Shown: piece after piece, positions 51,934 through 64,000 of the stretch | Position numbering within the stretch: position 1 is the first letter of the stretch | Layout: every line of letters begins with the position of its first letter | NCBI RefSeq assembly: GCF_039602135.1 | Contig: NZ_CP125942.1 | Span: forward strand, 2,356,001-2,420,000 | DNA: 64,000 nt | Direction of reading: 5' to 3' | Source: Glutamicibacter sp. B1 | GTDB taxonomy: Bacteria > Actinomycetota > Actinomycetes > Actinomycetales > Micrococcaceae | Translations under genes and position numbers: made by a program | Notes under the pieces: model-generated | What the model was told of the DNA's origin: nothing | Database searches by the model: none | The model's input: only the letters and a program-made list of their open reading frames with translations

Positions 51934-53166
51934 ATGTACTCAATCCTCTTGACCATCATTTATATTGCCTTCATCAGCCTCGGATTACCGGACTCACTAG
52001 TTGGGGCCGGCTGGCCGGTCATGCATAAAGACTTAGATGTCCCGCAATCCTTCGCCGGGATTATCACGATGATCATTGCCATCGGAACCATCCTCTCCAG
52101 TCTGGCTTCCGAGCGCCTGACTCGACGATTCGGCGCAGGATTGGTCACGGCAATCAGCGTCGGACTGACCGCCACCGCGTTATTTGGCTTCGCATTCTCT
52201 GACCAGTTTTGGATGCTCTGTCTATGGGCGATCCCATACGGTGTGGGCGCTGGCGCGGTCGATGCAGCCCTGAACAACTATGTCGCCCTGCACTATGCGG
52301 CGCGCCATATGAACTGGCTACACAGCTTCTGGGGTGTAGGTGCATCGATCAGCCCCTTGATCATGAGCCATGCCCTGACCTCAGGGATGGGGTGGCCAGG
52401 AGCCTACAACATTGTGAGCATCATCCAAGCTGTCTTGACCGCAGCTCTACTGTTTACCCTGCCACTTTGGGGCAAGGTCAACATCCTGCGTTCTAAGGAA
52501 CACCAGCTCACCGAGGTGAATACAGATAGCCAGGCTGTTGCATCGCAACCTCCGGCCTCCGGCCATGTTCCGCTGACCAAAGCGCTCAAGATCCCTGGCG
52601 TCGTACTTATCCTGACAACATTCTTCGCCTACTGCGCTTTGGAGAGCACTTCCATCTTGTGGTCATCCACCTACCTAGTGGGAGCCCGTGGCGTATCCGC
52701 TGCTACCGCGGCAGCTTTTGCGTCCTTCTTCCTTATAGGCATCACCCTTGGACGATTCCTTGCTGGAATCGTTGCCGACCGTATTGGCGACAGGAATCTC
52801 ATCCGCGGCGGTTTCATCCTGGTTGGGGTCGCTGGCATCATGATCTTGTTGCCATTGGAAACTAATGCTGTGGCGCTTACCGGGCTAGCTATTGCCGGGT
52901 TAGGTGCTGCACCAATCTACCCAGCGATCATTCACTCAACACCGACCAACTTTGGACGCAACAACTCGCAAGCAATTATTGGCATTCAGATGGCTTCTGC
53001 CTACCTTGGTTCGACGCTGATGCCACCACTGTTCGGCATTGTCTCCCAGTGGGTGGGGCTGTGGATTTTCCCGGTCTTTGTTCTCGTCTTAGCGATCCTT
53101 GGAATACTATTCTCTGAGCGACTAAACCGTCGGGTCGATGCCCAGCAAGCGCCCATTAGAATTTAA
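51934..53166 (+). CDS. MFS transporter, sugar-transporter-like
   Basis: A 410-residue major facilitator with 12 predicted helices. The loop between helices 2 and 3 reads SERLTRRFGAGL and the repeat loop LAGIVADRIGDRNLIRGG, both of the GxxxDxxGRR type. Overall it resembles FucP/YfkF-like MFS carriers. A central hydrophilic loop (about residues 190-215) is typical. It is divergent from maa-tetR and probably exports or imports the sugar handled by Maa. VanZ follows 16 bases downstream. Confidence 0.88.
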   Translation: MYSILLTIIYIAFISLGLPDSLVGAGWPVMHKDLDVPQSFAGIITMIIAIGTILSSLASERLTRRFGAGLVTAISVGLTATALFGFAFSDQFWMLCLWAIPYGVGAGAVDAALNNYVALHYAARHMNWLHSFWGVGASISPLIMSHALTSGMGWPGAYNIVSIIQAVLTAALLFTLPLWGKVNILRSKEHQLTEVNTDSQAVASQPPASGHVPLTKALKIPGVVLILTTFFAYCALESTSILWSSTYLVGARGVSAATAAAFASFFLIGITLGRFLAGIVADRIGDRNLIRGGFILVGVAGIMILLPLETNAVALTGLAIAGLGAAPIYPAIIHSTPTNFGRNNSQAIIGIQMASAYLGSTLMPPLFGIVSQWVGLWIFPVFVLVLAILGILFSERLNRRVDAQQAPIRI

Positions 53167-53182
53167 CGAAGGAGCGGAGCCA

Positions 53183-53650
53183 TTGCAGAGAGCCCCGCGT
53201 AACCTCGACCGATACCAGTCGCTAAGGAATTCACTGAGAACTTTGTTTCGCCGCCGGTCTCGTGGGTTTTGGTTGCTACCGTTGGTTTATGCGCTGGCCA
53301 TGGCGTCCATCGCCTTCTGGCCAGTCCCGGTCGATTCTGCTGCCGGGCCCCAGCTAGCGTCGGCATTGAGTTGGCTCCACGCTCATGGAATCCCAGCGTT
53401 TGTAAATTACGAATTTGTCGAGTTCGCAGCCAACATCATTTTCTTCATGCCATTAGGGCTCATTTTGAGCTTCGCACTACACCGCTTTTGGTTTGCTTGC
53501 GTGCTGGGGTTTGCCACTTCTGCCCTCATTGAACTTGGACAGTTCTTTTTCCTACCCAACCGCTATGCCACCCTCACGGACGTCGTGGCCAATACGTTGG
53601 GAACCTGCCTTGGCGCGGGTCTCTGGCTAGTCGTAAAGAAGACTTCTTAG
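53183..53650 (+). CDS. VanZ-family membrane protein
   Basis: A 155-residue protein with four transmembrane segments and the VanZ-like pattern of a loop NYEFVEFAANIIFFMPLGLI, then SALIELGQFFFLPNRYATLT and DVVANTLGTCLGAGL. VanZ raises teicoplanin resistance in enterococci by an unknown mechanism; most homologues are of unknown role. GAAGGAG eight bases ahead supports a TTG start at 53183 rather than an ATG inside the MFS gene at 53138. Probably cotranscribed with MFS. Confidence 0.85.
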   Translation: MQRAPRNLDRYQSLRNSLRTLFRRRSRGFWLLPLVYALAMASIAFWPVPVDSAAGPQLASALSWLHAHGIPAFVNYEFVEFAANIIFFMPLGLILSFALHRFWFACVLGFATSALIELGQFFFLPNRYATLTDVVANTLGTCLGAGLWLVVKKTS

Positions 53651-53796
53651 CGCTAGCGGATATCGATATTCAGAACTCGTGGTAGTTGCTGTGGCAGCTT
53701 TTGCACCACGCTTGCTCTGTTCACAGGCAGCAATCGGCCTTAGCTTCCGGTATTGCTGACTCCTTCCGTTCCCCCAGCCGTCAGTGGGCGCGTCAT

Positions 53797-54059
53797 CCAT
53801 GAGCCACCCTTGCGAGGCTCAGCTCATGGGTATCGCGCTCGTCGCGCGAGCGGAATGGTAGGTGATGATCCATGAAGAAGCGCAAGAAGTGCCCCAAGAC
53901 TCGCGACTGCAAGCTAAAGGCCACGAAAGTCCAAACGCTCACCAGTGTTTCGAGACTTATCGTGACCCTCTTGAGGCTCATTATTGAAGTCCTCTAAATG
54001 GTTCACCATACAGCCACGGAGTTCAGTGTAGGAGCACTGGGCTCCGCCCCATTTAGAGG
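53797..54059 (+). other. Hairpin-rich stretch around a small open frame
   Basis: A run of dyads is seen: CCATGAGC/GCTCATGG (53797-53829), CGCTCG/CGAGCG (53836-53852), GGAGC/GCTCC (54031-54045) nested inside a perfect 11-bp pair CCTCTAAATGG/CCATTTAGAGG (53991-54001 and 54049-54059). The first two precede and the last one closes a 41-codon frame, as an RNA with structured leader and terminator would. The rest of the 633-base interval 53651-54283 has no gene. Confidence 0.45.
53872..53997 (+). CDS. Candidate 41-residue basic/hydrophobic small protein
   Basis: The frame encodes a strongly basic start (MKKRKKCPKTRDCKLKATK) followed by an amphipathic-to-hydrophobic tail (SVSRLIVTLLRLIIEVL). TAGGTG lies about nine bases before the ATG. 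The charge pattern resembles small membrane-active peptides such as type I toxins. The frame is flanked by hairpins, and its stop lies within one arm of the closing dyad. No family is recognised, and it may be chance. Confidence 0.35.
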   Translation: MKKRKKCPKTRDCKLKATKVQTLTSVSRLIVTLLRLIIEVL

Positions 54060-54221
54060 TGGCTACGAAGGATTTGGTGCCACCGAATCCCACGACGTTC
54101 CATCTCTGAAACGCAGTGCCATTGTCTCACTTAAGTGTCGGGGCGCTAGGCACTGTGGATCTGCAAGCTCCGCGAACTTAAGCCACAAGGCTGCCATGCT
54201 TGAAGGTTGCGCGCTTAAGAC

Positions 54222-54274
54222 AAAAAGTCCTGTCCCGGAATAACGCTTGAGGATATTCCCGGACAGGACTTTTT
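54222..54274 (-). terminator. Terminator of guaB
   Basis: AAAAAGTCCTGTCC and GGACAGGACTTTTT pair, extended by GGAAT/ATTCC after one mismatch, 10 bases after the guaB stop; the minus-strand arm ends in a T-run. Confidence 0.88.
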
Positions 54275-54283
54275 CAGATGCGT

Positions 54284-55822
<1,539 letters not shown>

Positions 55823-55910
55823 TTAAATGGTAGAGCCCTTTTGGCCTTGCAGTTATTCCCTTGCGGGACACTGTGTCCAAGCTCATGCCACACCAGGTCT
55901 CCAGCGGGAC

Positions 55911-58070
55911 TTATTTCCAGCCAGTGGCCTCTCTAAATGCATCGGCGAACTGACGCTTTGCACTGAGCACAAACGTCTTTGATAGATGTGTGTCATCTAG
56001 GTACACCGATACATTACCGATCACAGCTTTGCAGACCCCTTGTGGGCAGAGCAAGCCCGTCATGTCTAATGACACCACTTGGTTCCCGTAATCGTGGTCT
56101 GCCAGGAATTCTTGAACCGGGTTAACCTGTGCCAACAGCTCGTGCGCGGGAGCATCACACGCTTGAAGATTATTGGCGTTCGAGTCAACGCATTCGGGAA
56201 TGGAATAGGTGAAGCGCGGGGTGTCACGCATTGCGATCACCTGGCTACCCTCATCTAGGAACGGCTGAATCGCCTGCGCATAGTTATCCACCATGACTTC
56301 CTGCTCCCCCGGGCTACGCAGGTATTCATCCGGATCCGCCACCGTTTTACTGGCGTTCGTCAGCACCATCTTGGGCGCTAGGTTGGTGACGTACTCTTCG
56401 GCTGCTTCTTGGAAATCAGCACATTCGGGCTTTTCGGCGTCAACGGTGTAGCCGTATCGGCAGCCCGGATGGTACACGAGGATCCAACTACCACCAGATT
56501 CTTCAATAGCTGCAGCGGCCGCTGAAGACCAATGCTGCATATGCGAATCGCCGAGCATGACCAAGTCCGGGGAACCATCAAAGTTCCCGCCCTGCTCACA
56601 GAACATGATCCGCTCGTCCTGCGGATCATTCGATCCGGCACAAGAGTTGCCGGGCATTTGCCATTCGTCTTCGAGCTCCGTGCCCAGCGGTAGGGTCAGC
56701 GCTGCAGGCGAAGGATCCCAATCATCACTGACGGTTGCTCCGGGGTTATCGGTGACAGTTTGTGAGGCTGCCAACGCACGTCGGTGCTCCACATTATTTT
56801 CCCAAGCGGTCACCGACAGGCTCGCGATTCCCAGGCCAATGGCGACCACTGCGATTTGGCTGATGGCTTTCAAACCGGCCTGTGGCATCCAACGGGGGAA
56901 TCCAAAATTCTGTTGCCACGCAATGACAGGTTTCTCAATGAACTTGGTGGTGCACCACGAGGCGAAGATCGCTGCCGCAATGAGTAGAGATCCAGCAAGG
57001 AATGATGCATGTTCCTTTTTGGTGAGCTCAAGATAGAAGACCAACATTGGCCAGTGCCATAAGTACATACCGTAGGACAGGTCGCCGAGCTTCACCAATG
57101 GTTTCAGCGACAAGACTCCCGAGGGGTTAGCCCAAGCGCGGCGTGCCGGAGCAGAAATGATCAAGGCTGCAGCGACGGTAGGGATCAGTGCCATGTAGCC
57201 AGGGAACTGTCCTTGGACGTCCAAGACCGCGCCACTACCAATAATGGTGACCATTCCGGCCCAACCAGCGATGCGCCGGAACTTCTCTGGCAGGGTAGAA
57301 ATCCACGGCAAAGCCAAGGCAAGTAACGAGCCAAGGGCAAATTCCCACAGTCGTGCGCCGGTATGGAAGTAGGCGACCTGCTGATCATCAGCGGTGATGT
57401 TGATGGAGAAAACTAGCGAGCAGGCAAAGATGACTGCAAAGAAGGCTGAGGCCACCCAAGCAAAACTAATGCGCTTGAAGAATAGCTTCCACACCAGGGC
57501 ACTGACGGCGAGCACCACAGGCCAAAGAATGAAGATCTGACCTTGAACGGAGAGGGACCAGAAGTGTTGGAGGGGTGACGCCGATGAGGTGTTGAAGTCG
57601 TAGTAGTCGACCTGATGATTGGCCAGATACCAGTTCTGTTTGTAGAACAGTGAGGCCGTGGACTGATCGATTAGCTCAAGCCAACGGTTGCTGGGTAAGA
57701 GGACCCATGCGGCGATCACGACGCTAATAATGACTACTGCAGCTTGGGGTATGAGCCGGGAGAAGCGATGTAACCATCCGGTGATCAGTGGTGGACGTTC
57801 ACCACGAGAAATACGCCGTGCGGTGGAAGAGGTGAGGAAGAATGCGGAGAGCATCAAGAAGATGTCCACTCCCCCGGAAACCTTGGAGAACCAGATGTGG
57901 TAGCACATCACCAACAGCACTGCGAGGGCTCGAAGTCCCTGCAGGTCGACCCGGAAGTTGGCACTGTCAGTGCTTTTTCGAGGCTGATTGAGGGTGGGAG
58001 TCACAGGTAAAGCTTCCGTCGGGAACTCGGGCGGGTCCTCCGCGTTACAGATCCTTGACACGTCAGACAA
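55911..58070 (-). CDS. OafA/YrhL-type acyltransferase fused to an SGNH domain
   Basis: A 719-residue membrane protein. About residues 40-400 form the AT3 (acyltransferase 3) domain with ten transmembrane helices; it begins FRVDLQGLRALAVLLVMCYH, with the His of the R-x(10)-H motif, and SGGVDIFLMLSAFFLTSS. The C-terminal extracytoplasmic SGNH part has MLGDSHMQHWSS (GDSxxQHW block) and YLDDTHLSKTF (DxxH). It probably moves an acyl group, commonly acetate, across the membrane onto a cell-wall polysaccharide or peptidoglycan. The first 30 residues are poorly typical; translation might start later. Confidence 0.9.
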   Translation of the reverse strand: MSDVSRICNAEDPPEFPTEALPVTPTLNQPRKSTDSANFRVDLQGLRALAVLLVMCYHIWFSKVSGGVDIFLMLSAFFLTSSTARRISRGERPPLITGWLHRFSRLIPQAAVVIISVVIAAWVLLPSNRWLELIDQSTASLFYKQNWYLANHQVDYYDFNTSSASPLQHFWSLSVQGQIFILWPVVLAVSALVWKLFFKRISFAWVASAFFAVIFACSLVFSINITADDQQVAYFHTGARLWEFALGSLLALALPWISTLPEKFRRIAGWAGMVTIIGSGAVLDVQGQFPGYMALIPTVAAALIISAPARRAWANPSGVLSLKPLVKLGDLSYGMYLWHWPMLVFYLELTKKEHASFLAGSLLIAAAIFASWCTTKFIEKPVIAWQQNFGFPRWMPQAGLKAISQIAVVAIGLGIASLSVTAWENNVEHRRALAASQTVTDNPGATVSDDWDPSPAALTLPLGTELEDEWQMPGNSCAGSNDPQDERIMFCEQGGNFDGSPDLVMLGDSHMQHWSSAAAAAIEESGGSWILVYHPGCRYGYTVDAEKPECADFQEAAEEYVTNLAPKMVLTNASKTVADPDEYLRSPGEQEVMVDNYAQAIQPFLDEGSQVIAMRDTPRFTYSIPECVDSNANNLQACDAPAHELLAQVNPVQEFLADHDYGNQVVSLDMTGLLCPQGVCKAVIGNVSVYLDDTHLSKTFVLSAKRQFADAFREATGWK

Positions 58071-58335
58071 CCAGCGATCTTATCAAGAGTGCCTGAGAAG
58101 CGTTCACAGACTAATAGTCAGCAATCCTCATGCTTCAATTAAATTCATGGACTGTATTGCACTGACTTGCGCATGAATATCTGTGTTTCGACGCGAACAA
58201 GATCAGTAATTTTCGACGCGCCACCAAAGCCAGTCTCTCAACCTGCGATTTAGCATGACTCTAACAATTCAAGATGGAACGGAGAGCCGGGCAAGACCGA
58301 AAATATCTTGCCCGGCTCTACCTAAACCCTGGTCT

Positions 58336-58626
58336 TTACCAGAACGACCCGTCTATCTCTACCTCGAATTCATCACCTACGGCATCCTTGAGTGCTTGCT
58401 GCAATTCTTCAGCCTCAATTCGATGTGTCGAGCCCATACCGTTGTGTTTCCATCCTGAAACCTCATCAAAGTTATCGATGAATCGCTGGTTCCAGCTACG
58501 AAGCCTGAGTTCAATGTCGTGCGGGATCATTGGCAGTGGATCACCAGTAAAGTACTGCGGATTATCCGGATCAATCACCGGAACAATATCGACCCACTGA
58601 GGCACGATAAATAATGTTCTTTTCAT
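58336..58626 (-). CDS. Hypothetical protein, probable immunity protein
   Basis: A 96-residue soluble protein (MKRTLFIVPQWVDIVPVIDP, then HDIELRLRSWNQRFIDNFDE) ending in an acidic helix (EELQQALKDAVGDEFEVEI). It lies 10 bases downstream of a secreted ribonuclease-like toxin remnant. Size, acidity and position fit an immunity protein. It remains intact. A family cannot be named. Confidence 0.55.
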   Translation of the reverse strand: MKRTLFIVPQWVDIVPVIDPDNPQYFTGDPLPMIPHDIELRLRSWNQRFIDNFDEVSGWKHNGMGSTHRIEAEELQQALKDAVGDEFEVEIDGSFW

Positions 58627-58636
58627 AGCGACTCTT

Positions 58637-59277
58637 CTAACGACAATTGGGCGCTCCCGTGGGGTAGGAGGTGATCAAGGTCTTGGTTGTCTGAGATACG
58701 ACGACAGTAGGGCTAAAAGTTACCTTTTTTGTACGCGATGAGTTGGTCAACACAATTGGAGTGCTGTAGCAAAGCTTGCCTGCACCAGCGTGACGAATTA
58801 GCGAAGGGTTGTTCAGCGCGCTCTTCGTCGCATAGCTCATGAAGTCGTCCCAACGCCCCAGCCCACCGACCGACGCAATCCTCTTGGCCCACTCTGACGC
58901 ATGCCGCTGTTTGATATGGACATAACCAGCAGCCGTATTCCCGCACTTGAGGTTTATTTTACCGCCACCAAATGAGCTAAAAATTCTGGCTGAGTACGAG
59001 GTGATGTTCCAATTCGAGTTGTGGGATATGTTGCAATTGATGCTATCCATGGGTCCAAGCAGAGCCGGTGTGGCCACCGACGAATCACCATTTATCGGAT
59101 TTGTTGACGCCGAGGGGAACTCCCATACCCCTTTCGTCCCGATTTCGTCGACGTTAATCACCACAGGCTTTACAGCCGACGTGGCGCCGTTGGTGTATCT
59201 GCGGCTCCAGCTGGCGACAATGGAAGTACGGCCAATACACCCACCAGTAAAGCCGTTGCATAAGTTTTGATTCTCAT
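58637..59277 (-). pseudogene. Secreted BECR-like ribonuclease toxin with a frameshift after its signal peptide
   Basis: The ATG at 59277 (AGGTG upstream) opens a frame encoding a clean signal peptide, MRIKTYATALLVGVLAVLPL followed by SPAGAADTP, which stops soon after. The mature protein continues in another frame (VVINVDEIGTKGVWEF, from about 59190) that has no start of its own except a GTG at 59164. The C-terminal half (NLKCGNTAAGYVHIKQRHAS, WDDFMSYATKSALNN, then TLITSYPTG) resembles BECR-fold ribonuclease toxins. One lost base between 59205 and 59185 explains the break; no homopolymer is present there. It is followed by a likely immunity gene. Confidence 0.55.
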
Positions 59278-59397
59278 ATTTTCACCTACACAAACAATGC
59301 GCTGTACAATAACGCATGTTTAGCGTACCTGAAAAACATAATATGACCATCTCACAAGCCATATGGTTGTATAAAAATGACTAAGTTGTCGCGTCGA

Positions 59398-59673
59398 TCA
59401 CTTAACCTTCGAAGCATCGCCGTCATACACCTTCCCACTCAGAGGTGGCGCCAAAGATTTGAAAACGTAGACCGCCAATTCGCCGATAGATCTTGCCCTG
59501 TGGTCATCCGTTCTAAATAGGCCACAATCCACGTCGCCCGATTGCACCTAATTCACACTGGGTCGACCTAAGTACTTGAATAATGGATTTCGAAAACTTG
59601 CATAATGTCTTGCAAGGCTCAGCACCTTGGTGGTGATGCCGTTGCCGCCGGAAGACGGGACGATGCCTCTCAT
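59398..59673 (-). pseudogene. Gene remnant with an internal TAG
   Basis: One reverse frame from the ATG at 59673 to TGA at 59398-59400 has 91 codons and a single TAG at 59548-59550. It reads GIVPSSGGNGITTKVLSLAR near the start and, after the TAG, GDVDCGLFRTDDHRARSIGE, then LAVYVFKSLAPPLSGKVYDG. The end resembles C termini of SDR/epimerase-like proteins, but the match is loose. This interval (59278-59793) otherwise holds nothing. Confidence 0.35.
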
Positions 59674-59793
59674 CCGGATTAGGAAGAAAAACTCTAGTTG
59701 TTGCTGACAAAACAGATGGATGACACTTGACCTAAAGGCAACTTCACAAACTTCCTAGGCAATATCGAAACACTCTGAGCGGTAGTTCACGAA

Positions 59794-59839
59794 GAAGCCG
59801 CCGCTGGCCCAAGATCACTCTTGGTCCGGCGGCGGCTTC
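59794..59839 (-). terminator. Terminator of groES-groEL
   Basis: GAAGCCGCCG and CGGCGGCTTC begin a stem of about 21 bp with two imperfect positions, ending 17 bases after the groEL stop. Confidence 0.85.
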
Positions 59840-59856
59840 AAAGCCTTTACAGCGGC

Positions 59857-61479
<1,623 letters not shown>

Positions 61480-61494
61480 TTAGCGAGGTTGGCG

Positions 61495-61791
61495 TTACTT
61501 TACGACGACTGCCAGTACGTCGCGAGCCGAGAGTACTAGGTACTCTTCGTTGCCGACCTTGACCTCGGTTCCGCCGTACTTCGAGTACAGAACTACGTCG
61601 CCTTCAGCAACGTCTACAGGAACGCGGTTGCCCTTGTCGTCGATGCGGCCTGGGCCTACTGCAACAACGGTGCCTTCCTGTGGCTTTTCCTTAGCGGAGT
61701 CTGGGATAACCAGGCCCGAAGCGGTGGTGGTTACGGCTTCGACCTGCTTGATGACAATGCGGTCTTCGAGCGGCTTGATGGAGACAGACAT
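61495..61791 (-). CDS. groES: Co-chaperonin GroES
   Basis: A 98-residue Gro[22 protein letters not shown], the mobile loop [20 protein letters not shown], and the roof [20 protein letters not shown], ending [11 protein letters not shown]. The ATG at 61791 has AAGGAGAGACC before it. It forms an operon with groEL, controlled by HrcA at the CIRCE element 157 bases upstream. Confidence 0.97.
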   Translation of the reverse strand: MSVSIKPLEDRIVIKQVEAVTTTASGLVIPDSAKEKPQEGTVVAVGPGRIDDKGNRVPVDVAEGDVVLYSKYGGTEVKVGNEEYLVLSARDVLAVVVK

Positions 61792-61947
61792 GGTCTCTCC
61801 TTTTCGTGTATGAACCAATGGTGGTAGGGGTGCGCCCTATGGCATTGGACCAACCGTCGTCGCGGTGCCAGTTGGTGGTATCCAGTCAGGCGGTGGTTCT
61901 ACAGCCCAAAGGCTACAGAACTTCCAACACTGACTTTAGGACGAGCT

Positions 61948-61974
61948 TTAGCACTCGGTCAAGGCGAGTGCTAA
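61948..61974. promoter_or_regulatory. CIRCE element (HrcA operator)
   Basis: TTAGCACTC-N9-GAGTGCTAA matches the CIRCE consensus perfectly. HrcA represses groESL here at normal temperature and releases it when titrated by misfolded protein. The element ends 10 bases from the stop of the permease gene. Confidence 0.95.
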
Positions 61975-61983
61975 TCAAAGCCC

Positions 61984-63540
61984 TTAGTTCGTCATACCGG
62001 TTCGCGCAGAGCGCACAGCAGCCGACTCTTCAATATCTTCTGGAGCGCTCAGATCCATCTCGGAATATTTGACCATCTTGGATTTGGTGATCATTCGGTG
62101 CACCAACCATAAGCCTAGGAACAGCGGCAACCCAATGTAGGCAGAGAGGACTTCTAGAGCATGCCCTGCGAGGACTGCCTGATAGTTCTGCCCAACAATA
62201 ACAGCGATCAGCATTACGAACGCCACGATGGGACCCAATGGGAAGAACGGGGCTCGGTAGGGCAAGTCTTTAACGCTGTAGCCCTGGGCCAGGTAGCCAC
62301 GACGGAAGCGATAGTGCGAGGCAGCGATACCCACCCAAACGATAAAGCCGCATAAGCCAGAAACATTAAGCAGCCAAGTGTAGGCGGCGCCCTGACCCAC
62401 CAGGGCGGTAAGGAAACCGAAAAGCCCTACGGCAGCGGTGGCCAACAAAGCCATGACCGGAACACCACGGGAATTGGTCTTCCCGAAGATCTTGGGCGCC
62501 TTGCCATCATGGGCCATCGAGTAAAGCATGCGGGTTGAGGCGTAGAGCCCCGAGTTACCGGCAGAAAGAATTGCCGTGAGGATAACTGCATTCATGGCAG
62601 CCGCCGCAAAGGCGATACCAGCTCGTTCAAAGACCAGGGTGAATGGTGAGGAGGCCACATCGGCTTCGCCACTGGCCAGTAAGCTTGGGTCGGTGAACGG
62701 AATTAAGCAGCCAATGATGAAGATGGCACCGATATAGAAGAGCATGATGCGCCAGAAGACTCGGCGGATCGCTTTGGGAACTTCGCGGCGCGGGTCTTTA
62801 GCTTCTCCGGCAGCCACACCAACCAACTCGGTGCCCTGGAATGAGAAGCCGGCAATCATGAAAACAGAGATAATCGATAGCCAACCACCATGGAAGACAT
62901 CCTTGCCTTCCTTCCAGTTGGCTAGTGGGTCACTTTGAGATCCTAAGACGCCGAAGATCATCAGCACCCCAGCAGCCAGGAAGGCAATCACGGTGACGAC
63001 CTTGATGAGCGCCAACCAGAATTCACCTTCGCCAAAAGCCTTGGCGGAAAGTGCATTCAAAGCGGTCAACGCTGCAAGAAAGAGCCCTGCCCAGACCCAG
63101 CCGGGGACATCGGGTAGCCAGAAACTCATGACAATGCCCGCAGCCACCAGTTCCGCAGCGACGGTGATCGCCCAGTTGAACCAATAGTTCCAGCCAATGG
63201 CAAACCCGAAGGACGGAGAGACAAAGCGGGTGGCGAAAGTTTGGAAAGACCCAGCCACGGGAATTTTGGCCGTCATCTCCCCCAATGATTGCATCAATAG
63301 ATAAACCATGAGTCCAACTGCGGCATAGGCCACCAAGGCACCGCCCGGGCCTGCCTGCGCGATGGTTCCACCCGAGGCCACAAACAACCCGGTTCCAATG
63401 GATCCGCCGATGGCAATCATCTGCAGGTGGCGGCTACTCATGCCACGTTTGAGCTGATTTCGGGTCGCTTCAGAGGCTTCGCTTGTTATCTGTTTTCCCG
63501 CGACGGATTGATCGCTCGACGTCATTGTCGTTCGCTGCAT
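61984..63540 (-). CDS. APC-family amino-acid permease, LysP/GabP-like
   Basis: A 518-residue amino-acid transporter with 12 transmembrane helices. Family features: LKRGMSSRHLQMIAIGGSIG, followed by TGLFVASGGTIAQAGPGGAL (unwound helix 1 that binds the amino group), SLGEMTAKIPVAGSFQTFAT, and QGTELVGVAAGEAKDPRREV. It resembles LysP and other basic/aromatic amino-acid permeases; the substrate is inferred only. Its ends read into CIRCE. The start is ambiguous (63540 or 63525); GAAG upstream favours 63540. Confidence 0.9.
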   Translation of the reverse strand: MQRTTMTSSDQSVAGKQITSEASEATRNQLKRGMSSRHLQMIAIGGSIGTGLFVASGGTIAQAGPGGALVAYAAVGLMVYLLMQSLGEMTAKIPVAGSFQTFATRFVSPSFGFAIGWNYWFNWAITVAAELVAAGIVMSFWLPDVPGWVWAGLFLAALTALNALSAKAFGEGEFWLALIKVVTVIAFLAAGVLMIFGVLGSQSDPLANWKEGKDVFHGGWLSIISVFMIAGFSFQGTELVGVAAGEAKDPRREVPKAIRRVFWRIMLFYIGAIFIIGCLIPFTDPSLLASGEADVASSPFTLVFERAGIAFAAAAMNAVILTAILSAGNSGLYASTRMLYSMAHDGKAPKIFGKTNSRGVPVMALLATAAVGLFGFLTALVGQGAAYTWLLNVSGLCGFIVWVGIAASHYRFRRGYLAQGYSVKDLPYRAPFFPLGPIVAFVMLIAVIVGQNYQAVLAGHALEVLSAYIGLPLFLGLWLVHRMITKSKMVKYSEMDLSAPEDIEESAAVRSARTGMTN

Positions 63541-64000
63541 AGATTTCTTCACAGGTGCCATGGAACACGAAAGTCCACTCAAATGCGACCTGCGTCACTT
63601 CAGTTTTCCTTGACGGTTTCAACCTGCCTTTGGCAGGGCAAGTACGACGGCTACGCGAGCGAAAAAATCTAGCGGCAGACCCTAGAACAGGGGCACTTAT
63701 CCCCGCTATAAGGTTTTGAAGAGTTTCGGAAAGGGTTACGCTTTCTAAACAAATGACATTCCATGAAATAGCATTGCTAACTCTAGTAGTGGCGTCGTTT
63801 CAGAGTTTTTCACCGCCCGGGCACCACCCCGCCTTCGATGAGACACTGCAAGTTCCAGCAATGCCAATATTCATAGCGATCAAAAGAATTTGAATATGAC
63901 GCAATTCTGTCACATAGGTCACACCATTGGGCCTACTTCGAAACCTTGAGCGATCACTCGCGTATTCGATCAACGATAGGCTTGAATCATGGCTCAGGCT
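63541..64000. other. Upstream region of the permease gene and start of a further gene
   Basis: No full gene is seen. At the very end, ATGGCTCAGGCT at 63989 on the plus strand may open a gene that continues beyond the window; TAGGCT six bases before it could be the -10 box of a leaderless transcript. This is too short to judge. Confidence 0.3.

Overview
The window looks like chromosomal DNA of a moderately high-GC actinobacterium, most likely Micrococcaceae (Arthrobacter/Glutamicibacter type). Pointers are a GuaB3-type IMPDH paralogue beside guaA and guaB, a groES-groEL operon with a perfect CIRCE element and a His-containing GroEL tail, SURF1 and DUF3817 next to guaA, and a BtrH/DUF4872-like protein. 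Genus is inference; no rRNA or tRNA gene was seen.

Region 1 (1-23.7 kb) is accessory. It starts with a decayed transposase and a DUF998 gene broken by one stop codon. It continues with many small modules that pair a regulator with one target: HxlR with DoxX and an SDR, MerR with a DUF998-like membrane protein, an ArsR-AHSA1 fusion, a winged-helix regulator with a membrane protein, DUF2268 with a TipAS-type MerR, ArsR with an M23 peptidase, and TetR with an SDR. Several have clear palindromic operators. Five VOC proteins, two PIN-domain toxin-antitoxin pairs, MsrA, a solitary RES-domain protein and GNAT enzymes fill the rest. From about 17.3 to 23.8 kb the modules are separated by degenerate copies of the 3' end of ychF, the first core gene to the right. 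This looks like a cassette array built by repeated insertion at the ychF 3' end, and it is the main novelty candidate.

Region 2 (23.7-41.4 kb) is mostly core: ychF, ispH, a secreted SH3b/NodB-like protein, xseA-xseB, a PPK2 kinase, an AlaA-like aminotransferase, an orphan OpuAC-like lipoprotein, a Nudix hydrolase, an Lrp regulator, 5-formyl-THF cyclo-ligase, an SAF-domain protein, and a 1400-residue helicase-like protein with degenerate ATPase motifs and a C-terminal Vsr/MTES_1575-like domain.

Region 3 (41.4-64 kb) carries purine genes (guaA, guaB3, guaB), a SURF1/DUF3817 pair, a maa-tetR/MFS module, VanZ, a large OafA-type acyltransferase, groES-groEL and an amino-acid permease. Between them lie decayed patches: two toxin-immunity-like pairs whose toxin frames are broken, a frameshifted small membrane protein and two C-terminal gene remnants. 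Strong rho-independent-type hairpins follow ychF, alaA, guaA, guaB, guaB3, the BtrH-like gene and groEL.
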